From assembly GCA_041397645.1 (NCBI GenBank), contig JAWKWE010000004.1, positions 1,240,001 through 1,304,000 of the forward strand: DNA of 64,000 nucleotides, in the 5' to 3' direction. The DNA is from Hyphomicrobiaceae bacterium. GTDB taxonomy: Bacteria > Pseudomonadota > Alphaproteobacteria > Rhizobiales > Hyphomicrobiaceae. Within the stretch, counting starts at the first letter, position 1. Each line of letters opens with the position of its first letter. Below are positions 53,957-61,726 of the stretch, one piece after another. The position numbers and the translations under genes were made by a program. Under the pieces are notes generated by a model, which worked only from the letters and a program-made list of their open reading frames with translations, was not told where the DNA came from and ran no database searches.

Positions 53957-55684
53957 TTATCTGGCTTCGACCAAGCCGCTATCCATCAACCTTCGATGGA
54001 AGCTCAAAATCTCTCTTTTATTCGCACAGGTGTAATAGCGGCCATCGCAAAGTTCCAGAAGACGCAAGCGCTCCGCGTATGAGGGCGACAGGGGAAGACC
54101 GGCTTCTTCGAGCAGCAACGTTCCCAGATAGGGCACCTCGAGCGTGTCAACCGCAGGCAGAGGCGGCGGCGTGTAGTTGATGCCATTGACGGAATAGTAG
54201 GTAACGAAGCCTGGGGAATCAGGGTCGAGCTTCATGTCCTCGGCGGCGAACGACTGGTCGAAGCCCAGATAGGTGCGAGTCGCGACGGGTTGATGGTCGC
54301 CATACTGAACGATCAGGAACCGCTCGTTGGGGAAGCGGTCCTTCAACTGCGCGCGGAATGCATCGTAGTCCATCTTCGCCATCGCAAGGCGGCGCAGGTA
54401 CTCATTCATCTCAGGGTCCGTTCCCGGTGCGCCGCCTGAAGCAGTCTCGTTGGGCTCATAAGTGAAATTGTAAGGCAGGTGCGTCGCCGAGGTAATGACG
54501 AAGCTGAACGTCGGGCCTTCCCCGATGTGCTTCTGAAGGTGGGAGAGCACATTTGCGTAGTAGAACTTGTCGCGTTCGTTGAAGCGCTTAGCGCCTTGAG
54601 CCTTGAAGTCGTATATCTCGGGCATGCCAACGGCAGCATAAAAACGTCCGTTCGACACGAAGTCTTTGGGCACAGGATAGAACACGGAATTATGGTAGCC
54701 GCACCGCGACAGCGCCTGTGGAAGCGTGTCGTGGATCTTTCCCTGCATGAGCGATTGCACGAATGTACGCATGCCGCCGAATGAATACGTCGAAACACCG
54801 GCGAGCACGGAAAACTCGGTAAGCCACGACGCGCCGCCGTAAGTCTCAACCCTCAATTTGTGCAACTGCCCATCAAAGGAGCGAAAGAAGGGATCAAGCG
54901 AATGGTCGTAGGCGATCTCCGGGAAGTGCGATGGCGGCACCGCGCTTTCCTGATGGATCAGCACGATGTGAGGCGGCTTTTCCATCATCGGGCAGGTCGT
55001 GGGAATCGTGAACAACGGCCTCTTTTGCGATTTCAGCGCTTCCAGAAGCTGGCCCTCCATCAGCGTCTCCATCGTCTCGGACCACGACGCATAGAATGAC
55101 GAAAGGTAGAGGTTGTCCCAATAAAAGAGCGTATTTCGCCGCTCGCCCTTGGCGTACGAAGCCCACATGGCCAGGCAAGAGAAAATCACCAAAAGACCGC
55201 CGCTCAGGACGCGAGAAATTCGCGTGCTGTCCCACACGTAGAGCACTCGGGCGAGAAGGGCGGTGAGCAGGAATGAAGCGATGATGGCGATCAGGTAGGC
55301 GCGATGATCGACCCATAAGAAGCGGATTGTCGCCCATGAAGTCAGGTAGAAAACGACATCGTAGGCGTGCAGAACCATCTCGATGTAGCGGCGCTTGACG
55401 TCGGCGGCGACCACGATCATCGCAACAACCGCTGCAACGGTTGCCATCGACATGAGCAGCCGCCGGCTTATCAGAGTCAGAGCGGCAACGAGCGCGGCAG
55501 TGATCGAGGCGGCGAAAATGATGTTCTCGCGCCAGCCTTCATAGAACCAGTGGTAGTAGGCAAGCCCAGTCGCAATGAGCGCCGATAGCACATAGGATAA
55601 AGGCGGCGCGATCTTACCCGCGGCTTCTTGCGGATCTGATAGAAAGGCGTAGACGCGGCGTTGTTCGCTCGTTTCGTAGCTCAT
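53957..55684 (-). CDS. Sulfatase-fold phosphotransferase of the LTA synthase/OpgB type
   Basis: 575 residues. Five or so membrane spans in the first 175 residues precede a large periplasmic alkaline-phosphatase-fold domain. Candidate metal/nucleophile residues: Glu246 (LIHQES), Thr289 in ASWLTEFSVLAG, and the Asp-His of QYGDHQP near residue 455. LTA-synthase-like enzymes use the same Thr in TEFxxL to transfer phosphoglycerol or phosphoethanolamine onto glycans. In a Gram-negative the likely targets are periplasmic glucans or LPS. ATG start; no operon partners. Confidence 0.85.
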   Translation of the reverse strand: MSYETSEQRRVYAFLSDPQEAAGKIAPPLSYVLSALIATGLAYYHWFYEGWRENIIFAASITAALVAALTLISRRLLMSMATVAAVVAMIVVAADVKRRYIEMVLHAYDVVFYLTSWATIRFLWVDHRAYLIAIIASFLLTALLARVLYVWDSTRISRVLSGGLLVIFSCLAMWASYAKGERRNTLFYWDNLYLSSFYASWSETMETLMEGQLLEALKSQKRPLFTIPTTCPMMEKPPHIVLIHQESAVPPSHFPEIAYDHSLDPFFRSFDGQLHKLRVETYGGASWLTEFSVLAGVSTYSFGGMRTFVQSLMQGKIHDTLPQALSRCGYHNSVFYPVPKDFVSNGRFYAAVGMPEIYDFKAQGAKRFNERDKFYYANVLSHLQKHIGEGPTFSFVITSATHLPYNFTYEPNETASGGAPGTDPEMNEYLRRLAMAKMDYDAFRAQLKDRFPNERFLIVQYGDHQPVATRTYLGFDQSFAAEDMKLDPDSPGFVTYYSVNGINYTPPPLPAVDTLEVPYLGTLLLEEAGLPLSPSYAERLRLLELCDGRYYTCANKREILSFHRRLMDSGLVEAR

Positions 55685-55802
55685 TCCACATTTCTTAGTT
55701 GGAGAGACGGCCGCCTGAGCCGACGCATCGGCATCATGTGAACCTAACCTTGCGGCAAGGCCAAGGCATAGGGCAAGCTTAGTTGATCTTTAATGGCAAC
55801 GC

Positions 55803-55835
55803 AAAAAAAGGCCCCGGTGCAAGAACCGGGGCCTT
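55803..55835 (-). terminator. Intrinsic terminator of gmaS
   Basis: Eleven-base perfect stem (55808-55818 with 55825-55835), six-base loop, followed on the minus strand by seven T. It lies 35 bases after the gmaS stop and ends the N-methylglutamate locus. Confidence 0.94.
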
Positions 55836-55869
55836 GAAGTTAAACAGGCTGGAGGTGCGCAGTTGCGTA

Positions 55870-57177
55870 TCAGCAATCCAGAGTGTGATCGCGCTCCCAC
55901 TGCGTGAAGTGGGAAGCATACGAATTCCACTCGTCTGTTTTCAACTTGATGTAAGCGTCCGCAAACTCGTTGCCCAGTGCCGCCTTCAGGCTTGTGTCGG
56001 CGTTCAGATTTCGCAGTGCATCAAGAAGATTGAGGGGAAGGCGCGGTGCGTCCTTCACCGTATGGCCCATCTGGTACATGTCGATGTCCAGGCGCTTGCC
56101 GGGATCGGCCTTCGAGCGGATACCGTCCAGACCGGCTGCAATAATGACGGCTTGCAGGAGGTAAGGGTTGGCGGCGCCATCTGGCAGACGCAACTCGAAA
56201 CGACCCTTGCCCGGCACGCGAACCATGTGCGTCCGGTTGTTGCCGGTCCAGGTAACGGAGTTGGGTGCCCAGGTTGCACCGGACGTCGTGCGCGGAGCGT
56301 TGATGCGCTTGTAGGAGTTCACCGTGGGATTGGTGATAGCCGACAACGCTTCGGCATGTTTCATGATGCCGCCCAGGAAGTGGTAGCCTTGTTGGGAAAG
56401 GCCGATCTCATCCGAGGGATCGAAGAACATGTTGGTGGTGCCGTTCTTGTCCCATACCGAAATGTGCGCATGGCAGCCCGACCCGGTGAGGCCGGCGAAC
56501 GGCTTGGGCATGAAGGTCGCGCGCAGTCCGTGCTTTTCAGCGACTGAGCGGGTCATGAACTTGAAGAATGAATGGCGGTCGGCGGTGGTCAGGCAATCGT
56601 CGAAGTTCCAGTTCATCTCGAACTGGCCGTTCGCGTCTTCGTGGTCGTTCTGATAAGCGCCCCAGCCGAGATCCAGCATGTAGTCGGAGATTTCGGCGAT
56701 CACGTCATAGCGGCGCATCAGGGCCTGCTGATCGTAACAAGGCTTGGAAGCCTTGTCCTGAGGGTCGGAGATCATGGTGCCATCGGGGGAAATCAGGAAG
56801 AATTCGCACTCGACGCCGGTCTTTACGTAGAGGCCCAGTTTGGCGGCTTCTTCCGCTTGCTTCTTCAGAACGACGCGCGGGGCCTGATCGACGTGCTTGT
56901 CTTCCATCACGCAGTCGGCGGCCACCCACGCCACATCCTTCTTCCAGGGGAGTTGGATCACGGCCGACGCATCAGGCATCGCCAGCATGTCCGGGTGGGC
57001 GGGTGTCATGTCGAGCCAAGTGGCAAATCCAGCGAACCCAGCTCCGTCCTTCTGCATATCGCCGATAGCCGAAGCGGGCACGAGCTTGGCGCGCTGCGAT
57101 CCAAAAAGGTCCGTAAAGGAGACCATGAAGTATTTGACGCCGCGCTCCTTGGCGAAGTCGGAGAGATTCTGGGTCAT
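55870..57177 (-). CDS. gmaS: Gamma-glutamylmethylamide synthetase (type III glutamine synthetase-like)
   Basis: 435 residues. It would ligate methylamine to the gamma-carboxyl of glutamate with ATP, the first step of the N-methylglutamate pathway. Glutamine-synthetase motifs are present: FTDLFGSQRAKLVP, the metal site TGVECEFFL, NDHEDANGQFEMNW, KPFAGLTGSGCHAHIS and the RVPGKGRFELRLPDGAANPY block. Sequence alone cannot separate GmaS from GlnA type III; the assignment rests on its place right after mgsABC. AGGA ribosome site upstream of the ATG. A terminator-like hairpin at the mgsC stop may lower its expression relative to mgs. Confidence 0.88.
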   Translation of the reverse strand: MTQNLSDFAKERGVKYFMVSFTDLFGSQRAKLVPASAIGDMQKDGAGFAGFATWLDMTPAHPDMLAMPDASAVIQLPWKKDVAWVAADCVMEDKHVDQAPRVVLKKQAEEAAKLGLYVKTGVECEFFLISPDGTMISDPQDKASKPCYDQQALMRRYDVIAEISDYMLDLGWGAYQNDHEDANGQFEMNWNFDDCLTTADRHSFFKFMTRSVAEKHGLRATFMPKPFAGLTGSGCHAHISVWDKNGTTNMFFDPSDEIGLSQQGYHFLGGIMKHAEALSAITNPTVNSYKRINAPRTTSGATWAPNSVTWTGNNRTHMVRVPGKGRFELRLPDGAANPYLLQAVIIAAGLDGIRSKADPGKRLDIDMYQMGHTVKDAPRLPLNLLDALRNLNADTSLKAALGNEFADAYIKLKTDEWNSYASHFTQWERDHTLDC

Positions 57178-57241
57178 TGTTTTTCCTCGTTATCGTTTGC
57201 GCGGTGGCGCGCTTATTTGTGCGTTTTGTTCTGAAGGTCAA

Positions 57242-57268
57242 AAAAAGGGGCGGCCTTAAAGGCCGCCC
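57242..57268 (-). terminator. Terminator-like hairpin overlapping the mgsC stop codon
   Basis: Eight-base perfect stem GGGCGGCC (57248-57255) with GGCCGCCC (57261-57268) and a five-base loop that contains the TAA stop of mgsC (57258-57256). On the minus strand a C and six T follow. Ribosomes ending mgsC would cover the hairpin, so it may work as an attenuator between mgsC and gmaS. Confidence 0.85.
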
Positions 57269-58593
57269 GTTCCCGTAACACCAGGAATCCAGGAGGTGCC
57301 TGCCAGCGGCACACGTGCCATGGCTGCTGCCTCAAGGGTCAATGCGCAAAGATCTTCAGGTTCGAGGTTGTGGATGTTGTTGTGGCCCGCCGCCCGCGCA
57401 ATCGTCTGAATCTCGAGCGTCATGACCTTAAGATAGTTGGCCAGACGACGGCCGGCCTTGACCGGATCGAGGCGTTTCTGAAGGTCGGCATCCTGCGTCG
57501 TAATACCGGCGGGATCCCTGCCTTCATGCCAATCATCATAGCTGCCTGTGGTCGTGCCGAGTTTGTTGTACTCAGCTTCCAGCGCAGGATCGTTGTCGCC
57601 GAGCGCAACCAGCGCGGCGATGCCGATGGAAACGGCATCAGCGCCAAGAGCAAGTGCTTTGGCGCAGTCGGCGCCGGTGCGGATGCCGCCCGATACGATG
57701 AGCTGGACCTTGCGATGCATTCCCAAATCCTGCAGCGCCTGAACCGCGGGACGAATGCAGGCAAGGGTCGGCAAGCCGACATGCTCGATAAACACTTCTT
57801 GCGTGGCGGCGGTGCCGCCCTGCATACCATCCAGAACGACGACGTCCGCGCCGGCCTTAACCGCAAGAGCAACGTCGTAGTATGGACGCGTGCCGCCCAC
57901 TTTCACATAAATGGGCTTTTCCCATTCGGTGATCTCGCGAAGCTCCAGAATCTTGATTTCCAGATCGTCCGGGCCGGTCCAGTCGGGATGGCGGCAAGCC
58001 GAACGCTGATCGATGCCCTTCGGCAGGTTGCGCATTTCGGCGACGCGGTCGGAGATTTTCTGGCCGAGCAGCATGCCGCCGCCGCCAGGCTTGGCTCCTT
58101 GACCGACCACGACTTCAATCGCGTCGGCTTTGCGCAGATCGTCGGGATTCATGCCATAACGCGACGGCAGATACTGGTAGACGAGGGTCTTGGACTGCCC
58201 GCGCTCTTCCGGCGTCATACCGCCGTCGCCGGTTGTCGTCGAGGTGCCGGCGAGGGATGCACCACGGCCGAGCGCATCTTTAGCGTTCGCCGAAAGCGCG
58301 CCGAAGCTCATACCGGCGATAGTGATCGGAATCTTCAGCTCGATTGGCTTCTTCGCGTAGCGCGTTCCAAGCGTAACGCTGGTAGAACATTTTTCGCGAT
58401 AGCCCTCGAGCGGGTAGCGGGAAACCGACGCCCCTAGGAACAGGAGATCGTCGAAGTGAGGCACGCGCCGTTTAGCGCCGCCGCCACGAATGTCGTAGAT
58501 GCCGGTCTGTGCGGCACGGCGGATTTCAGACAGCGTGTAGTCATCGAAGGTCCACGACTTACGCGGCGTGGTCGGGGGGTTATGATAGCTCAT
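57256..58593 (-). CDS. mgsC: N-methylglutamate synthase subunit C (FMN glutamate-synthase-like)
   Basis: 445 residues like the central/FMN domain of glutamate synthase: GMSFGALSANAKDALGRGA, the TGDGGMTPEER and GAKPGGGG blocks, DVVVLDGMQGGTAATQEVF and VSGGIRTGADCAKALALGAD for FMN binding. With MgsA and MgsB it makes N-methylglutamate from gamma-glutamylmethylamide and 2-oxoglutarate. Its ATG overlaps the mgsB stop by one base (TGATG), so translation is coupled. Cytoplasmic. Confidence 0.93.
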   Translation of the reverse strand: MSYHNPPTTPRKSWTFDDYTLSEIRRAAQTGIYDIRGGGAKRRVPHFDDLLFLGASVSRYPLEGYREKCSTSVTLGTRYAKKPIELKIPITIAGMSFGALSANAKDALGRGASLAGTSTTTGDGGMTPEERGQSKTLVYQYLPSRYGMNPDDLRKADAIEVVVGQGAKPGGGGMLLGQKISDRVAEMRNLPKGIDQRSACRHPDWTGPDDLEIKILELREITEWEKPIYVKVGGTRPYYDVALAVKAGADVVVLDGMQGGTAATQEVFIEHVGLPTLACIRPAVQALQDLGMHRKVQLIVSGGIRTGADCAKALALGADAVSIGIAALVALGDNDPALEAEYNKLGTTTGSYDDWHEGRDPAGITTQDADLQKRLDPVKAGRRLANYLKVMTLEIQTIARAAGHNNIHNLEPEDLCALTLEAAAMARVPLAGTSWIPGVTGTGGL

Positions 58594-59279
58594 CAGTAGG
58601 CATCCGCGTTGTCGATGTTGAAGTTATAGAGCTTGCGAGCCGAGCCGTAGCGCTTGAACTCGTTCGTCTTCACGTCCTGGAGTCCGGCGCTTTCGAGTAG
58701 CTTCGCGAGCGCTTCGTGGTGCTCAGCGCGCATTTCCTTTTCCACGCAGTCAGCGCCGAGGCTCTTGACGCTGCCGCGCACGAAAAGCTTGGCTTCGTAA
58801 ATGGAGTCGCCGAGAGCGTCGCCTGCATCGCCGAGGACGACGAGATGGCCGGACTGCGCCATGAACGCCGACATATGGCCGATGTTGCCCTTGACGACGA
58901 TGTCGATGCCCTTCATCGAGATGCCGCAACGCGACGAAGCGTTACCCTCGATGACGAGAAGTCCGCCGCGTCCGGTGGCTCCGGCGTATTGGCTAGCGTC
59001 GCCTTTGATGGTGACGCGGCCCGACATCATGTTTTCGGCAACGCCGGGGCCGGCGGAGCCGTGCACCGTAATCGTCGCCTTCTTGTTCATGCCTGCGCAG
59101 TAGTAGCCGACACTGCCCTTGACTTCGACTTTGATGGGCGCGTCGACGCCTACTGCAACCGCGTGAGCGCCGCGAGGATTGAGCACCTCCCAGGAATCCT
59201 CGTTGGTTCCGTCCTTTTGACGATGCAGGGCTTGATTCAATTCACGTAACGGCGTTGCCGCCAGATCAATCGTTCTCAT
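58593..59279 (-). CDS. mgsB: N-methylglutamate synthase subunit B (GXGXG domain)
   Basis: 228 residues forming the right-handed beta-helix of the glutamate-synthase C-terminal domain, with repeats such as GSVGYYCAGMNKKATITVHG, AENMMSGRVTIKGDASQYAGA and GNASSRCGISMKGIDIVVKG. It is a structural subunit of the three-part synthase; GltB holds the same part fused. It starts 30 bases after mgsA. ATG start. Confidence 0.93.
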   Translation of the reverse strand: MRTIDLAATPLRELNQALHRQKDGTNEDSWEVLNPRGAHAVAVGVDAPIKVEVKGSVGYYCAGMNKKATITVHGSAGPGVAENMMSGRVTIKGDASQYAGATGRGGLLVIEGNASSRCGISMKGIDIVVKGNIGHMSAFMAQSGHLVVLGDAGDALGDSIYEAKLFVRGSVKSLGADCVEKEMRAEHHEALAKLLESAGLQDVKTNEFKRYGSARKLYNFNIDNADAY

Positions 59280-59309
59280 TGTCGTTTCCGCTACCCGTTT
59301 GAGGAGGTG

Positions 59310-60212
59310 TTAGTGCTTGCGTTCCCAGAAATAGACCGTCGAGGGTTCGGGCTCCCAAACGCGCGCCTTATCGATGTCGGGAAGGCTGGCGAGCGCACGG
59401 TATTCAGAACCGAAAGCGACGTAGTCGTCGGTCTCAGCCATGACGGCAGGCTTGCAAGCGATCGGATCACGGATAACGCCAAAGCCGTCTTTGGTGCCGA
59501 CAACAAATGTGAAGAAGCCGTCGAGATCGTCCAGGCTCTTCTCAAGCGCTTGGCCCAGGTTCAAGCCCTGCTTCATGCGCCAGGAGAGGTAGGCTGCAGC
59601 GACTTCCGTGTCGTTCTCGGTTTCGAACGTCATGCCGTCGCGCTTGAGTTCCCGGCGCAGGCTGTTGTGGTTTGACAGCGAGCCGTTGTGCACGAGGCAC
59701 TGATCAGGACCGGTCGAGAAGGGATGCGCGCCAAGCGTGGTCACGGCACTCTCGGTTGCCATGCGGGTATGTGCGACAGCGTGCGTTCCGCTCATGTGCT
59801 CAAGGTCGAAGCGCTTGGAGACTTCGGTCGGGTATCCGACTTCCTTATAGATCTCGATAGCCTCGCCAGCTCCCATCACGCGAACCGAAGGATGATGAGC
59901 ACGAACAGCAGCGCGTGCCTCGTCAGCCTTGGCCGCCGGAACCGTCAACACCGCATGTGTGGACTTCACCACAAGCTTTGCAGGCGCGCAGATGACTTTC
60001 GAAACCGCGTCGGCGAGGCCGGCAAAATCAGAGTCAGGATTTGCGGACTGCAAAGTGATCTTGGCCTGGCCCGGCTCCGTCGCGCCGTACACAGCAAAGC
60101 CTGCCGAATCCGGACCACGCTCGCACATGGTGGCCAGCATCGTGGAGAGCATCGAGCCCAGCTTGGGTTCAAGCGCCTTGTTCTTCAGAAAAAGTCCGAC
60201 AATTCCGCACAT
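59310..60212 (-). CDS. mgsA: N-methylglutamate synthase subunit A (class II glutamine amidotransferase-like)
   Basis: 300 residues from the ATG at 60212, chosen because Met is followed directly by the Ntn nucleophile Cys (MCGIVGLFLKN); a longer start would bury it. AAGGGC lies upstream. The Ntn domain includes RMATESAVTTLGAHPFS, CLVHNGSLSNHN and NDTEVAAAYL. It is expected to take the methylamino group from gamma-glutamylmethylamide and channel it to MgsC. First gene of mgsABC-gmaS; a promoter candidate lies just upstream. Confidence 0.93.
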   Translation of the reverse strand: MCGIVGLFLKNKALEPKLGSMLSTMLATMCERGPDSAGFAVYGATEPGQAKITLQSANPDSDFAGLADAVSKVICAPAKLVVKSTHAVLTVPAAKADEARAAVRAHHPSVRVMGAGEAIEIYKEVGYPTEVSKRFDLEHMSGTHAVAHTRMATESAVTTLGAHPFSTGPDQCLVHNGSLSNHNSLRRELKRDGMTFETENDTEVAAAYLSWRMKQGLNLGQALEKSLDDLDGFFTFVVGTKDGFGVIRDPIACKPAVMAETDDYVAFGSEYRALASLPDIDKARVWEPEPSTVYFWERKH

Positions 60213-60250
60213 GGGATTTTGCCCTTCGGTTGCGACTACATTGAGCGCGA

Positions 60251-60312
60251 TCCTAAGGCAGCTTTCAGACAAATGTCAATTAGGGGGAAAATAAATTTCT
60301 TTGCAGGAAAAT
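60251..60312 (-). promoter_or_regulatory. Candidate promoter and direct-repeat operator of mgsA
   Basis: On the minus strand a perfect TTGACA (60279-60274) stands 17 bases before a weak -10 TTAGGA (60256-60251), about 40 bases from the mgsA start. Just upstream, GGAAAAT occurs twice in plus-strand orientation (60286-60292 and 60306-60312), 20 bases apart, on one DNA face. A weak -10 with an operator next to the -35 suggests activator control, perhaps by the adjacent XRE-cupin protein. Inferred. Confidence 0.4.
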
Positions 60313-60342
60313 TGTGCAGCGCGGTCGAGAACCGCTCAGGGG

Positions 60343-60996
60343 TCATCTGCGGGGATAGATAATGATCGAAAGGTACGACATCGGTGTTTTGAGCAGATTG
60401 ACCGGGCCGTGAGGAGCCGCGCTGTCAAACAGTATCGCGTCACCAGGTTTGAGGTGGTAGGAGCGGTCGGCGTGGGCGTATTCGACCTCCCCCGACAGCA
60501 TGTAGATGAACTCAATGCCGTCGTGCTGGAAGGCCGTGTAAGGTACGGCATCCTCGGTGAGATTGATCAGGTAAGGCTCGACGACAACGTCGCCTCCGAG
60601 CGAATGACCCAGCAATTGATACTGGTGACCGACCTTGGTGCCTCGGCGCCGGATAATGACGCCTTCTCCCGACCTGACGAACGAACAATCCCGCCGCTGC
60701 TCGAATGAGGAAAATAGCAGTGCAATCGGCACATTAAGCGCGGAAGCTAAGGTCTGGAGAGTGTTGAGCGAAGGCGAGATCTGTCCGTTTTCGATCTTCG
60801 ATAACATGCCTGGAGAGATCTCGGCCGCAGCCGCAAGCTCCGCCACCGTCAGCTGCGCCTCTTTACGCTGCTGACGGACCCGAAGACCTATCGCTTGCTC
60901 AAGGGTCCGTGTGGAAGCGCCCGGTGCGCCGGAGCCAGTGTTGAGTTCTTCTGCTTCTTTAACAGTTACAGACTTTTTGCTGCGATGTTCTGCCAT
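60343..60996 (-). CDS. XRE-family transcriptional regulator with C-terminal cupin
   Basis: 217 residues. An N-terminal tail of about 25 residues leads to a helix-turn-helix (RVRQQRKEAQLTVAELAAAA, then ISPGMLSKIENGQISPSLNTLQ), a linker and a cupin (about 140-215) with EFIYMLSGEVEYAHADRSYHL and GDAILFDSAAPHGPVNL. Such regulators sense a small molecule through the cupin. It sits between mgdD and mgsA on the same strand, so a role in controlling methylamine genes is likely; the ligand (glutamylmethylamide, N-methylglutamate or methylamine) is not known. ATG start. Confidence 0.92.
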   Translation of the reverse strand: MAEHRSKKSVTVKEAEELNTGSGAPGASTRTLEQAIGLRVRQQRKEAQLTVAELAAAAEISPGMLSKIENGQISPSLNTLQTLASALNVPIALLFSSFEQRRDCSFVRSGEGVIIRRRGTKVGHQYQLLGHSLGGDVVVEPYLINLTEDAVPYTAFQHDGIEFIYMLSGEVEYAHADRSYHLKPGDAILFDSAAPHGPVNLLKTPMSYLSIIIYPRR

Positions 60997-61091
60997 GCCT
61001 AGCCCACCGTTGGCGCACGGCCGTCAATACGCAGGTGCGCCGAGTGGGGGCACGATACAACGCTTTTTCTCTGATAGACAACGGCTTATTG

Positions 61092-61110
61092 GGTCGCCGA
61101 AGCGGCGACC
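61092..61110 (-). terminator. GC-rich hairpin between mgdD and the regulator gene
   Basis: Eight-base perfect stem GGTCGCCG/CGGCGACC with a three-base loop, 20 bases after the mgdD stop. There is no T-run, so it is more likely an mRNA 3'-end stabiliser than a full terminator. Confidence 0.4.
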
Positions 61111-61129
61111 GGCCCAGCTGAACGGTTTC

Positions 61130-61726
61130 CTATCCGCCCACTGACGGGCTGAATTCCGTGGCAGCTTCGGTCAGCCAGCCCCAGAAGCTGGTTGCGTAGG
61201 AGCGCGGACAGGCGAGCGTGAATGTATCTCCCTGCTCTGACAGCCAAAGCAAAACGCCGATATGGGAGGCGTGTGTGATGGCCGCGCTACCTGCCGGAAA
61301 CGCCTTCGGGTGAAGGTCGATCGGCACACCCTTGGAAAGCACTTGGCGCGCTTTGGGACCGCGGATCGTCGCGAGTGCGCGTGCATCGCTCTGATCGGCG
61401 ACCGACGCCAGGCCCGCGAGTTTTTCGGCAAGCTCTTTTTCGAGATTTTGGCTCGTCAGGTTCTGAGTCGATTGCGAGACGGCAAGCCACTGCTCGGGCC
61501 CCGCCCACACGAAGGCGAGGTTGGGGCCGCTGACAATGCGCGGCGACTTGGGAAGCGACACGCCGTACAGTTCTTGCACGCGCGCGGCGAGAGCCTCGCT
61601 CTGGCCTCTGCGTGCGGCAACGTGAGCGATGCCGATACCGTCAAGAACCGAAATTGCTACGGCGCTGCGGCTCGATGCGAGCACGCTGGCAAAGGCATTA
61701 GCCGGGGTGAGTGTGAGACTAGACAC
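61130..61726 (-). CDS. mgdD: N-methylglutamate dehydrogenase subunit D (sarcosine oxidase gamma-like)
   Basis: 198 residues from the GTG at 61726 (GGAG nine bases upstream); the frame is open to 61822, but that would overlap mgdC far more. It resembles the gamma subunit of heterotetrameric sarcosine oxidase: WAGPEQWLAVS, LVSVADQSDARALATIRGP-type block and RSYATSFWGWL at the end. It is a small structural/folate-side subunit of the complex that oxidises N-methylglutamate to glutamate plus a C1 unit. Its start overlaps the mgdC stop by eight bases. The soxG family is the alternative. Confidence 0.82.
   Translation of the reverse strand: MSSLTLTPANAFASVLASSRSAVAISVLDGIGIAHVAARRGQSEALAARVQELYGVSLPKSPRIVSGPNLAFVWAGPEQWLAVSQSTQNLTSQNLEKELAEKLAGLASVADQSDARALATIRGPKARQVLSKGVPIDLHPKAFPAGSAAITHASHIGVLLWLSEQGDTFTLACPRSYATSFWGWLTEAATEFSPSVGG

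Noticed and set aside
57370..58437. 355-codon open frame on the plus strand opposite mgsC
   Set aside because: Shadow of mgsC, with no domain and no ribosome site.
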